DNA of 64,000 bases from an uncultured Rhizobiaceae bacterium (GTDB taxonomy: Bacteria > Pseudomonadota > Alphaproteobacteria > Rhizobiales > Rhizobiaceae): contig CAMYMG010000010.1 in assembly GCA_947259295.1 (NCBI GenBank), positions 1-64,000 on the forward strand, written 5' to 3'. Shown here one piece after another: positions 57,117-64,000 of the stretch. The stretch's first letter is position 1, and each line of letters begins with the position of its first letter. A program made the position numbers and the translations under genes. Under the pieces are notes generated by a model. The model was given only the letters and a program-made list of their open reading frames with translations, was not told the origin of the DNA and searched no databases.

Positions 57117-58040
57117 ATGCGCGTTGACCGTCCCCTGCTCGGCATCACGCTGATGGTTGGTTTTTGCGCCGCCGCACCTGTCGGCGACGCGATGGCCAAG
57201 TTGCTCGGCGGAAGCGTGCCCCTGCCGGAACTGCTTCTCGTGCGCTTCGCCGCTCAGGCCTTGCTGCTGCTGCCGATCATCTGGCACACAGCACGACCGC
57301 TCTCGATGAGCCGCAACGCGCTTTATCTGACGATTATCCGTTCGCTCCTGCATATTGTCGGGCTTGGCGCGATGTTCACGGCCCTGCGCTTCCTGCCGCT
57401 GGCCGATGCAGTCGCCATGGCCTTCGTCATGCCTTTCATCATGCTGCTGCTCGGCTGGCTCGTGCTTTCCGAGGAGGTCGGAGCCCATCGCATACTGGCC
57501 TGCACGGTGGGCTTTGCCGGCACCATGCTGGTGGTGCAGCCGAGCTTTGCCGAGGTTGGCGCGCCGGCCTTGCTGCCGATTCTGGTGGCATTCGTCTTCG
57601 CGCTCTTCATGCTGGTCAGCCGCAAGCTGGCCAAGGAAAACGACCCGATCGTCATGCAGGCGATAAGCGGGCTCGTATCGACCCTCATTCTCGCCCCTGT
57701 CGCCCTGCTGCTGGCGCATGCCGAGGTCCCCTATTTCGACATCAGGATGCCAGATGCAAGGGAGTGGATGCTGATGGCGGGCGTCGGCGTTCTCGGCACG
57801 GTCGGCCATCTCCTGATGACCTGGGCTCTTCGGTTTGCGCCGGCCGCAACCCTGGCGCCTGTCCAGTATCTGGAAATTCCGATCGCCACGATCGTCGGCT
57901 GGCTCGTCTTCCGCGACCTGCCCGACGGCATAGCCGCGCTTGGCATTGCCGTCATCATGGCGGCCGGTCTTTACATCGTCCTGTTCGAGAGAGCCGCGCC
58001 GAAGGCCGCCAAGGCAAGCCGGCTGGTGCCCGACGGCTGA
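57117..58040 (+). CDS. DMT superfamily (EamA) exporter
   Basis: This 307-residue protein has ten membrane segments in two EamA repeats (PVGDAMAKLLGG... and PLLPILVAFVFALFMLVSRK-type halves), typical of the RhaT/YdcZ-like drug/metabolite transporters. Its likely role is export of a small molecule across the inner membrane. It follows the SagB-like gene by 135 nt in the same direction, with a GC-rich 9-bp-arm palindrome (57032-57050) in between that lacks a T-tract. A link to the peptide set is inferred from order and orientation. Confidence 0.87.
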   Translation: MRVDRPLLGITLMVGFCAAAPVGDAMAKLLGGSVPLPELLLVRFAAQALLLLPIIWHTARPLSMSRNALYLTIIRSLLHIVGLGAMFTALRFLPLADAVAMAFVMPFIMLLLGWLVLSEEVGAHRILACTVGFAGTMLVVQPSFAEVGAPALLPILVAFVFALFMLVSRKLAKENDPIVMQAISGLVSTLILAPVALLLAHAEVPYFDIRMPDAREWMLMAGVGVLGTVGHLLMTWALRFAPAATLAPVQYLEIPIATIVGWLVFRDLPDGIAALGIAVIMAAGLYIVLFERAAPKAAKASRLVPDG

Positions 58041-58076
58041 CGCGCGGGACCTATTCGCAGACCGTCCTATCAGCGG

Positions 58077-60062
58077 TTACGCCAACTTGAGGATGCGCGC
58101 TTCGCGCTTGGCGGAAACGGGATGCACCTGGAACGTCTCGGCCGGAGCCGGCCGGCCGATGTGATAGCCCTGCACCTTGTCGATGCCGAATTCCCGCATC
58201 AGGAGCAACTGCTCCTCGGTCTCCACCCCCTCGACCAGAATCTTGTGGCCGCGATTGCGGATCAGGCCGATAATGTCCTGGAGCATCGCACGACCGCGCG
58301 GCGAGCGGCAGTCATGCAGGAAGGAGCGGTCGATCTTCACCGTGTCGAAGTCGATCAGGCGCAGCCACGACAGGCCCGCGAACCCCGTGCCGAAATCGTC
58401 GAGCCAGATCCTGATGCCGAGCAGCTTCAGGTCGCTGATGCAGCGCAGGATATCGGAGTGCATCTCCATCTCCAGCCCCTCGGTGATCTCGAAGGCGAGC
58501 CTGCTTCCGGTAACCCCGGTCTCGGTCAGGATCGCCGCGACCGAAGCGGCGAAGCCGGGCGTCCTGAGCTGGATCGGCGAGACATTGACGCTGACCAGAT
58601 GGACGTGGTTGTCGATGATCAACTCATGGCAGACCGTCCGGATGGCCCAGCGGCCGAGCTCGAGGATGGCGCCGGTCCGCTCGGCCACCGGAATGAAGAG
58701 ACTTGGCGGCACGGAAGTACCGTCCAGCATGCGCAGCCGCATCAGCGCCTCGACGGCTTCGAGCCGGCCCGCTTCGATGCTCTGGATCGGCTGATAGACA
58801 AGCGAGACCAGATCCTGGTTGATCGCGATCTTCAGCAGGGCGGCGATGTTTTCGCTCTCGTCGCTGCTTTGCGGGTCGTTGGGGTCGAACAGCCTGACGC
58901 AGTTGCGGCCGCTCGCCTTGGCGAGGTAGAGCGCCCGGTCCGCCTCGTGGATGATCTTCTCCAGTTTCGCACCCGTCTGTGCTCGCGTGAACGCCGCGCC
59001 GATGCTCACCGTCACGATGGACATACCGTCGCGCCGCTGCTCGTGCAGGATGCCGAGATTCTCGACCGTCTTCCGGATCGCTTCGGCCAGCAGCGCGACC
59101 TGCTCCTGGCGCTCCATGCGCGCCAGCACGATGAACTCTTCGCCGCCATAGCGTCCGATCGACGCATTGTGCTGCTTGATCGTGGCATCGAGCGCATTGG
59201 CGACGCGCACGAGGCAGCGGTCGCCTTCCTGATGGCCGTAGCAGTCGTTGAACTTCTTGAAGAAATCGACGTCGATGAGAATCGCCACGAAACTGCTGCC
59301 GAACAGCTGCCAGTCGTTCCAGTAGTCGCGCAGCTTCTCGTCAACGGCGCGCCGGTTTTCCAGCCCGGTGAGCGGATCGGTCCGCGACAGCCGAAGCAGC
59401 GCCTTGCCCCGCTCCGTGGCTTCCTTCTGCTGTGTCCGCGCTTCCACGGCATTCAGGAAGACGTTGTACCTTTCTCTGTTGAGCTTCCAGTTCACGTAGG
59501 ACGTGAAGGCGAAGCACGATATGTAGAATAGACTAAAAGAAAACTGATAAGCGCGGGTAGAAGGAAAGAAATACAGCGCCAGAAAGAACGTAGACAGAAC
59601 AATTCCTGAAGAGATAACTGAAAGTCTGAACTGGAAACTGAAGAACAGGTTGGCGCCCATCATGAAAATGGCGCCGAAGATCATATAGTATGAGAAGCTC
59701 TGTACGTGCTCTGTTTGAATTGCTGTAGCCAACCAAGCCGCATAGCCGGTGACGAGAGCAAAGGCGCAGGTTCCGTCGAGCCAACGCGTTTCGGCATCCA
59801 TTCGGAACTGTATTTCGATAGCAAGCAGTACGAAAATCCCGACAGCGAAGCGCGCTGCGATCGAAGCATTCGCAACATCTGGTATCAAGAAAAGGTCCGG
59901 GACGGAAAACAACAGATAGACCACTACTGCGACCCAAAGCCCTTGACGCGACGCCAGCTTCCTATCGGCTTTCCCTTCATCCCTATAGAGGGCACGAAGT
60001 TCCGTAGGGGAAAGGGGCGGCTCCCCCTGAGACTTTAGCTCGACCTCCACTGCTGAAATCAT
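58077..60062 (-). CDS. Membrane GGDEF-EAL cyclic-di-GMP enzyme
   Basis: This 661-residue protein has six predicted membrane helices (about 42-61, 70-87, 98-116, 125-145, 148-166, 172-190), a GGDEF domain (about 225-392) and an EAL domain (about 410-650). The diguanylate cyclase motif is GGEEF at 306-310, with no RxxD inhibitory site before it. The phosphodiesterase motifs EAL (438-440), DDFGTG, VKIDRSF and EGVETEEQ are intact. Either activity is thus possible. The membrane part has visibly lower GC than the catalytic part. Confidence 0.92.
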   Translation of the reverse strand: MISAVEVELKSQGEPPLSPTELRALYRDEGKADRKLASRQGLWVAVVVYLLFSVPDLFLIPDVANASIAARFAVGIFVLLAIEIQFRMDAETRWLDGTCAFALVTGYAAWLATAIQTEHVQSFSYYMIFGAIFMMGANLFFSFQFRLSVISSGIVLSTFFLALYFFPSTRAYQFSFSLFYISCFAFTSYVNWKLNRERYNVFLNAVEARTQQKEATERGKALLRLSRTDPLTGLENRRAVDEKLRDYWNDWQLFGSSFVAILIDVDFFKKFNDCYGHQEGDRCLVRVANALDATIKQHNASIGRYGGEEFIVLARMERQEQVALLAEAIRKTVENLGILHEQRRDGMSIVTVSIGAAFTRAQTGAKLEKIIHEADRALYLAKASGRNCVRLFDPNDPQSSDESENIAALLKIAINQDLVSLVYQPIQSIEAGRLEAVEALMRLRMLDGTSVPPSLFIPVAERTGAILELGRWAIRTVCHELIIDNHVHLVSVNVSPIQLRTPGFAASVAAILTETGVTGSRLAFEITEGLEMEMHSDILRCISDLKLLGIRIWLDDFGTGFAGLSWLRLIDFDTVKIDRSFLHDCRSPRGRAMLQDIIGLIRNRGHKILVEGVETEEQLLLMREFGIDKVQGYHIGRPAPAETFQVHPVSAKREARILKLA

Positions 60063-60516
60063 GTCAAGGCCACCTGAATCTCAGCGGATTATCTCGCTTA
60101 AGGTAGTCTTTGCTGGCCGACGTGATCTTGGCTCCCGGCTGCGCCTCGGGCGCATGCGCGATGCAAGTCAATTGGTGCTCGAAAGCTGTTACCGGGACCG
60201 GCCGAGTTGACCACATGCCATACTCCAATCATGGCGGACTGAATTCTTACCCGCCTGGCAGTCGCCGATGCTGCAACTGTGCACCCTTGGACGAGACTCG
60301 CAACACTTCCCGACGATCGATAACAGCCAAACCTAGACGATTACTCTTACGGATCATTGCCTCGGAGGTAGAAATTTTTAGATAATTTTTCGCAGAGAGA
60401 GCCAACTGGCATCCAAGGCGAGACCCGCGCCGGTGCGTTAACCATTTTTCGACGACAACGCAAAAATGGCTGGTGGGCGCCGAGATTTTTTCATACGGTT
60501 AACAGAGTGTTAATGT
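60063..60516. other. Intergenic region between GGDEF-EAL and methyltransferase
   Basis: This 454-nt gap has no supported gene. It is AT-richer than average. At 60438-60445 it has TTAACCAT, partly overlapping an 8-bp inverted repeat, CCATTTTT (60442-60449) and AAAAATGG (60462-60469), 12 nt apart. These could form a regulatory site or a hairpin for the downstream methyltransferase. Confidence 0.5.
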
Positions 60517-61566
60517 GTGGAATATGCTTTGGTTCAGTTTGTCTCCGACGGTCAGAGTTTGATCACTCCGGAAGCCATTTCTCGCGAGTTAGATTCAAGG
60601 GATACAGATCAAAGTACCGAAGTTTTTGAGGCTGGAAGGGCCCGATTGGCGCTCGTCTTAAGCCTGGCAAATCAAGCGTTCGCGAGTCGTCGCCTCCCGT
60701 CAGAGATAGTTCATAGACTCGCGGGAGACCTCCATAAACTCCGTCGCGATACTCTTCCTGTGATCTGGAAGTCTCTCGTGCCAATCGCGCAGCAACACCC
60801 CGTTGCAGAATTCCTGCTTCAGGACCCCTTCACCCGTTGGTCTTTCGAAAAGCCGAGGGGCTATTCGGGCGACGCTCACCTCCTCGACTTCATTTATGGC
60901 CACAGAAACGTTGCCGAGTTCGTTGAGCAGGCCTCAGCGATTGGCCAATCAATCTATGGCTACACGAAAGATGCCTCCTCCTCTGTCGCTGTTAGGGAAC
61001 GCCGCGACATTTTGACGAAATGCGTCGACGACGTGGCGGACAATCGGGATCGCGGGGCTGAAATCCTGACAATTGCGGCCGGACACCTACGCGAAGCTGA
61101 TGCATCGACCGCGTTGAGGGATGAGCAGATCCAGCGTTGGGTAGCCGTTGATCAGGATCCGCTCAGCGTCGGATCTATAAACCGGGACTTTCAAGGTACC
61201 GTCGTGCAGGCAATCGACGGATCGGTGCGCGGCCTTCTTAGCGATTCCTACGAACTGGGGCAGTTCGATCTCATCTATGCCGCAGGCCTCTATGACTACC
61301 TTACACGAGCGGTTGCAGTTCGACTTACGCGAAAGTGTCTTCGGATGCTTAAGCCGAATGGTGTTTTCCTATTCGCCAACTTTGCTGACGACATTCGTGT
61401 CGACGCTTACATGGAGACATTCATGAACTGGACGCTCCTGCTACGTTCGGAGGCGGATATGTGGGACATCATCAACGCCAGCACCGACCGCAACAGCGTC
61501 GAGGCGAAGGTCTTTTTCGGCGAGAACCGCAACATCGTCTACGGCGTCATCACCAGGAAGGATTGA
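60517..61566 (+). CDS. Class I SAM-dependent methyltransferase, atypical
   Basis: This 349-residue protein has a C-terminal Rossmann methyltransferase region at about 180-310, with EILTIAAGHLRE (182-192) as motif I, VDQDP (211-215) as motif II, FDLIYAAGLYDYL and LKPNGVFLFANF. Motif I lacks the normal GxGxG, which is unusual. The first 150 residues form an unrecognised domain (TRWSFEKPRGYSGDAHLLDFIYG). The start is GTG, without a clear binding site. Codons 1-307 have clearly lower GC3 than 308-349. No substrate is predictable. Confidence 0.75.
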   Translation: MEYALVQFVSDGQSLITPEAISRELDSRDTDQSTEVFEAGRARLALVLSLANQAFASRRLPSEIVHRLAGDLHKLRRDTLPVIWKSLVPIAQQHPVAEFLLQDPFTRWSFEKPRGYSGDAHLLDFIYGHRNVAEFVEQASAIGQSIYGYTKDASSSVAVRERRDILTKCVDDVADNRDRGAEILTIAAGHLREADASTALRDEQIQRWVAVDQDPLSVGSINRDFQGTVVQAIDGSVRGLLSDSYELGQFDLIYAAGLYDYLTRAVAVRLTRKCLRMLKPNGVFLFANFADDIRVDAYMETFMNWTLLLRSEADMWDIINASTDRNSVEAKVFFGENRNIVYGVITRKD

Positions 61567-61607
61567 CGGCTCCGGTCGTCGATCGGCAGGAGCGCCTCGG
61601 CGACCGG

Positions 61608-63218
61608 CTATCCGTAGCGCGGGCTCAAGGCTCCGCGCGGCGGCGCCGTCATCAGGGCTATCGTCAGAATGCCGGCGATGGCCGCCCAGTAGCTGAGCTG
61701 GAAGGCATCTATATAGGCCAGCACATTGGCCTCGCGCCTCACGATGGCTGCAAGACTCGCCACCCCACGCTCGGTCGCCACAAGGAGCGAGGCATTGGCG
61801 TCGGCATAGGCGGCCGCGAAACCCCCGACCGCCTGGGAGACGCCCTGGTCCGCCCCCTGGACATGCAGCCCAAGCAGGTAGGAATGAAGCTGCTCGCGGT
61901 GCGTCACCCATGTTGCCACCAGACTGCCGGCGATTTCGGCGCCGCCGAGCCGCAACACCTGGACATAGGCGGCAACGGAGGTCGCCTGAGTCGGATCGGC
62001 GTTGCCGAGGATGCAGATGATCGCTGCGAGAAAGGTAAACCCCTGTCCGACCGCCTGAATGAGCAGCATCGGCGCAAAGGTCCAGGCGGTCCAGGCGTGG
62101 GTGAGTGTCGTTCCCATCACTGCGGCCACGGCAAAGGCGAAGAACCCGATCAACAATGTTATGCGCACGTCGAACAGGCGGAGCATGAGCACTGCCAGCG
62201 GCATGATCGCCAAGAGCGGTATCGTCGTGCACAGGAAGATCGGCAGTCCGGTCTGCTCGGGCCGCAGCCCCACCACATTGGTCAGGAAGCCTGGAATCAA
62301 CGAACTGTTAGCAATGCTGCCGACGTCGAAACACAGGATGCTGGCGAAGGCCAGGATGATGTTGCGCGAGGCGATGACCCGGTGGCTGGCCCAGGGCGCG
62401 CGAACCATCATTTCGTTGACGAAGAAGCCAAGGAAAAGCGCGCTGCCTCCGCACAGCAGCGTGAGGATCAGCCCCGAATGCAGCCAGTCGAGCCGGTTGC
62501 CCTGGTCGAGTGCCACGTAGATCATCGCCCAGCTCGTGCCGAGCAGCGCCATGCCGCCCCAGTCGGCCCGTTCGAGCAGTCCGACATCGACCTTGCTGGG
62601 CGGCGTTCCGAGCCGTACCAGAAGCCCGATCAGCGGGGCGATGAAGACGTCCTGCCAGTAGACCCAATGCCAGCTGAGATACTGCTCGTAAAAGCCGACG
62701 ATAGCCAGACCGGTGCTTTGCGAGAAGGCCAGCCGGAACGCGTAGATCGCCAGCGCCGGCAGCCACCACCGCATCGGCAGGTTGCGGAAGATGATCATGA
62801 TCGTCGCGGGAATGAACACGCCGAGCAGAAGGCCGCGCACCGCATGCAGCGCAACAAGAGCCTCCCATCCGTGCGTGACCGGGATCGCAAAGGAGATGGC
62901 GGCGTAGACGAGGCTCGGCCAGAGCAGCACATGCCGGACGCCGAACGTCGCGGCCAGCCACGCCACCGCCGGCGCGATGAAGATCTGCGGTGCCGTGGCA
63001 ATTGTATTCAGCCACGCTCCCTGATCGTAGCTCAGGCCGAAGGCGCCCCTCAGGTCCGGCAGAGCCACCGAGAACAGCCGCGTATCGAAGCCGACGAGGA
63101 AGGAGCCGAGAAGAACCGCGGCGACGGCCAGCACCGGTCGCGCGCTCAGATTCTGCGTCGCCAGCCCGGGCGGCGCCGGTGCCGTGCCGGCAGTTGGGCT
63201 AGTTGCCGTGGTCGACAT
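61608..63218 (-). CDS. MFS drug exporter, DHA2/EmrB-like
   Basis: This 536-residue protein has about 14 membrane segments and DHA2-family features, the inner-membrane part of a three-part efflux pump that uses the proton gradient. Characteristic segments are GSFLVGFDTRLFSVALPDLRGAFG and LLLGVFIPATIMIIFRNLPMRW. It lies 20 nt overlapped with the HlyD/EmrA-like partner gene, so they form a unit. It is convergent with the methyltransferase gene; the stops are 41 nt apart. The substrate is unknown. Confidence 0.92.
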   Translation of the reverse strand: MSTTATSPTAGTAPAPPGLATQNLSARPVLAVAAVLLGSFLVGFDTRLFSVALPDLRGAFGLSYDQGAWLNTIATAPQIFIAPAVAWLAATFGVRHVLLWPSLVYAAISFAIPVTHGWEALVALHAVRGLLLGVFIPATIMIIFRNLPMRWWLPALAIYAFRLAFSQSTGLAIVGFYEQYLSWHWVYWQDVFIAPLIGLLVRLGTPPSKVDVGLLERADWGGMALLGTSWAMIYVALDQGNRLDWLHSGLILTLLCGGSALFLGFFVNEMMVRAPWASHRVIASRNIILAFASILCFDVGSIANSSLIPGFLTNVVGLRPEQTGLPIFLCTTIPLLAIMPLAVLMLRLFDVRITLLIGFFAFAVAAVMGTTLTHAWTAWTFAPMLLIQAVGQGFTFLAAIICILGNADPTQATSVAAYVQVLRLGGAEIAGSLVATWVTHREQLHSYLLGLHVQGADQGVSQAVGGFAAAYADANASLLVATERGVASLAAIVRREANVLAYIDAFQLSYWAAIAGILTIALMTAPPRGALSPRYG

Positions 63219-64000
63219 GGATGCGGGCTTCGACCGACATGCCGGCGCGCAGCCTGTCCGTCAGCGCCTGTCCGGGCTCGATGGCGATGCGCACCGGAAT
63301 GCGCTGCACGACTTTTGTGAAATTGCCCGTGGCATTGTCCGGCGGCAGCAGCGAAAAAACCGCGCCGCTCGCCGGCGAGATGCGCTCCACCCGGCCGCGC
63401 AGGGTCTGTTCGGGAAAACTGTCGACCCTCATGACCACCGGCTGGTCGGGCGCGACGTGGGTCAGCTGCGTCTCCTTGTAGTTGGCAATCACATAGACAT
63501 TCGGAATGGGAACCACCGCGATGAGGTTGGTGCCCACCGTGACATAGTCCGCGGCCTGTACGAGGCGCCTGCCGACGATCCCGTCGAACGGCGCGACGAC
63601 GGTCGTATAGCCGAGCCTCAGCTTTGCCGCCTTGAGATTGGCGCGTGCCGCGTCGAGATTGGCCCGCAGCGTTCCTTCCTCGCCGACAAGCACGGAAAGC
63701 TGGCGATTCTGCGCCACGATGGCAGCGCGCGCCGCCCTTACATCGGCCGAAGCTTTTGCGAGGTTGGCGGTTGCCTGCTGCACCAGCTGCTGGGTGCCGA
63801 CGAGCCCGCCATGCAGCAGCTTTTTCTGCCGCTCGAACTCCTCCCCCATCTCGGTTTCGGCGGCCGCCGCGGCGGCCAGCTGGGCCTCCGCCTCGGCCAC
63901 CAGTGCGCGCTGCAGCGCCTTCTGGTTCTGCAGGTTCTGCAGCGACGCCTGCGCGCCGGCCACTGCCGCTTCGGCCGAATCCACGGCCGCCTGGTAGTCG
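63199..64000 (-). CDS. HlyD/EmrA-type membrane fusion protein, N-terminus outside window
   Basis: This periplasmic adaptor links the EmrB-like pump to an outer-membrane channel. Reading leftwards from the right edge, the frame is open (DYQAAVDSAEAAVAG), so the true start and membrane anchor lie outside. Visible are the long alpha-hairpin coiled coil, the lipoyl half-motif (GYTTVVAPFDGIVGRRLVQAADYVTVGT) and the barrel (VRIAIEPGQ, RAGMSVEARIHVDHGN). The stop lies inside the start of the MFS gene. Function with EmrB is clear from position. Confidence 0.92.
   Translation of the reverse strand, partial: DYQAAVDSAEAAVAGAQASLQNLQNQKALQRALVAEAEAQLAAAAAAETEMGEEFERQKKLLHGGLVGTQQLVQQATANLAKASADVRAARAAIVAQNRQLSVLVGEEGTLRANLDAARANLKAAKLRLGYTTVVAPFDGIVGRRLVQAADYVTVGTNLIAVVPIPNVYVIANYKETQLTHVAPDQPVVMRVDSFPEQTLRGRVERISPASGAVFSLLPPDNATGNFTKVVQRIPVRIAIEPGQALTDRLRAGMSVEARIHVDHGN

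Noticed and set aside
60110-60385. 91-codon plus-strand open frame in the gap before the methyltransferase
   Set aside because: Poor ribosome binding site, Cys/Arg/Ser-rich composition and no recognisable features.
61461-63320. Open frame antisense to the MFS transporter
   Set aside because: Arg/Gln/Asp-rich shadow with no domain features; the minus strand carries the real transporter.

Overview
The window looks like a chromosomal segment of an alphaproteobacterium of the order Rhizobiales, most like the Phyllobacteriaceae/Mesorhizobium group. The assignment is an inference from gene order and content: ruvB-ybgC-tolQRAB-pal-cpoB-tilS-ftsH-glmM, ffh-chorismate mutase-rpsP, a MucR regulator, an IalB protein, a DUF1127 protein, two TRAP transporters and an anti-Shine-Dalgarno 'cuckoo'-type small RNA. 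The DNA is GC-rich with strong GC3 bias, apart from a few AT-rich patches noted below. I saw no tRNA, rRNA, CRISPR array or insertion sequence.

Layout. 1-12 kb: the end of ruvB, the Tol-Pal envelope/division operon, then tilS, ftsH, glmM and msrB. 12-16 kb: a three-hairpin sRNA and a TRAP operon on the minus strand, then a beta-carbonic anhydrase and a DUF1127 small protein. 16.6-18.8 kb: a minus-strand cytochrome c maturation operon ccmA-ccmB-ccmD-ccmG with no ccmC. 19-35 kb: housekeeping genes, including aconitase, DUF1223, a Bax-inhibitor-like protein, the YbbAP exporter with TesA, RNA cyclic phosphodiesterase, pterin dehydratase, IalB, a ClC transporter, RlmN and LysE. 35.6-38.8 kb: a second TRAP operon. 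39-47 kb: argG, a lytic transglycosylase, a zinc peptidase, an SH3 protein, a CPBP protease and ffh-aroQ-rpsP. The usual rimM-trmD-rplS genes do not follow rpsP.

47.4-53.9 kb is a carbohydrate catabolism block. It holds a 2-hydroxyacid dehydrogenase, a GntR/FadR regulator, an enolase-superfamily dehydratase and a TIM-barrel isomerase on the minus strand. A second TIM-barrel isomerase and a Gfo/Idh/MocA oxidoreductase lie divergently on the plus strand. The 463-nt divergent region carries three palindromes, two of which fit the FadR-type consensus.

54-58 kb is the part most likely to be new. A MucR-like regulator is followed by an XRE regulator, an AT-rich promoter region with a 14-bp palindrome, a 27-codon gene with a good ribosome binding site, a strong intrinsic terminator, a SagB-like nitroreductase-fold dehydrogenase and a DMT-family exporter. 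This arrangement resembles a small RiPP (modified peptide) locus without YcaO or LanB genes. The function is inferred, not shown. 58-64 kb holds a membrane GGDEF-EAL protein, an atypical methyltransferase in a lower-GC patch that starts and ends inside genes, and an EmrB/EmrA-type efflux pair cut by the window edge.
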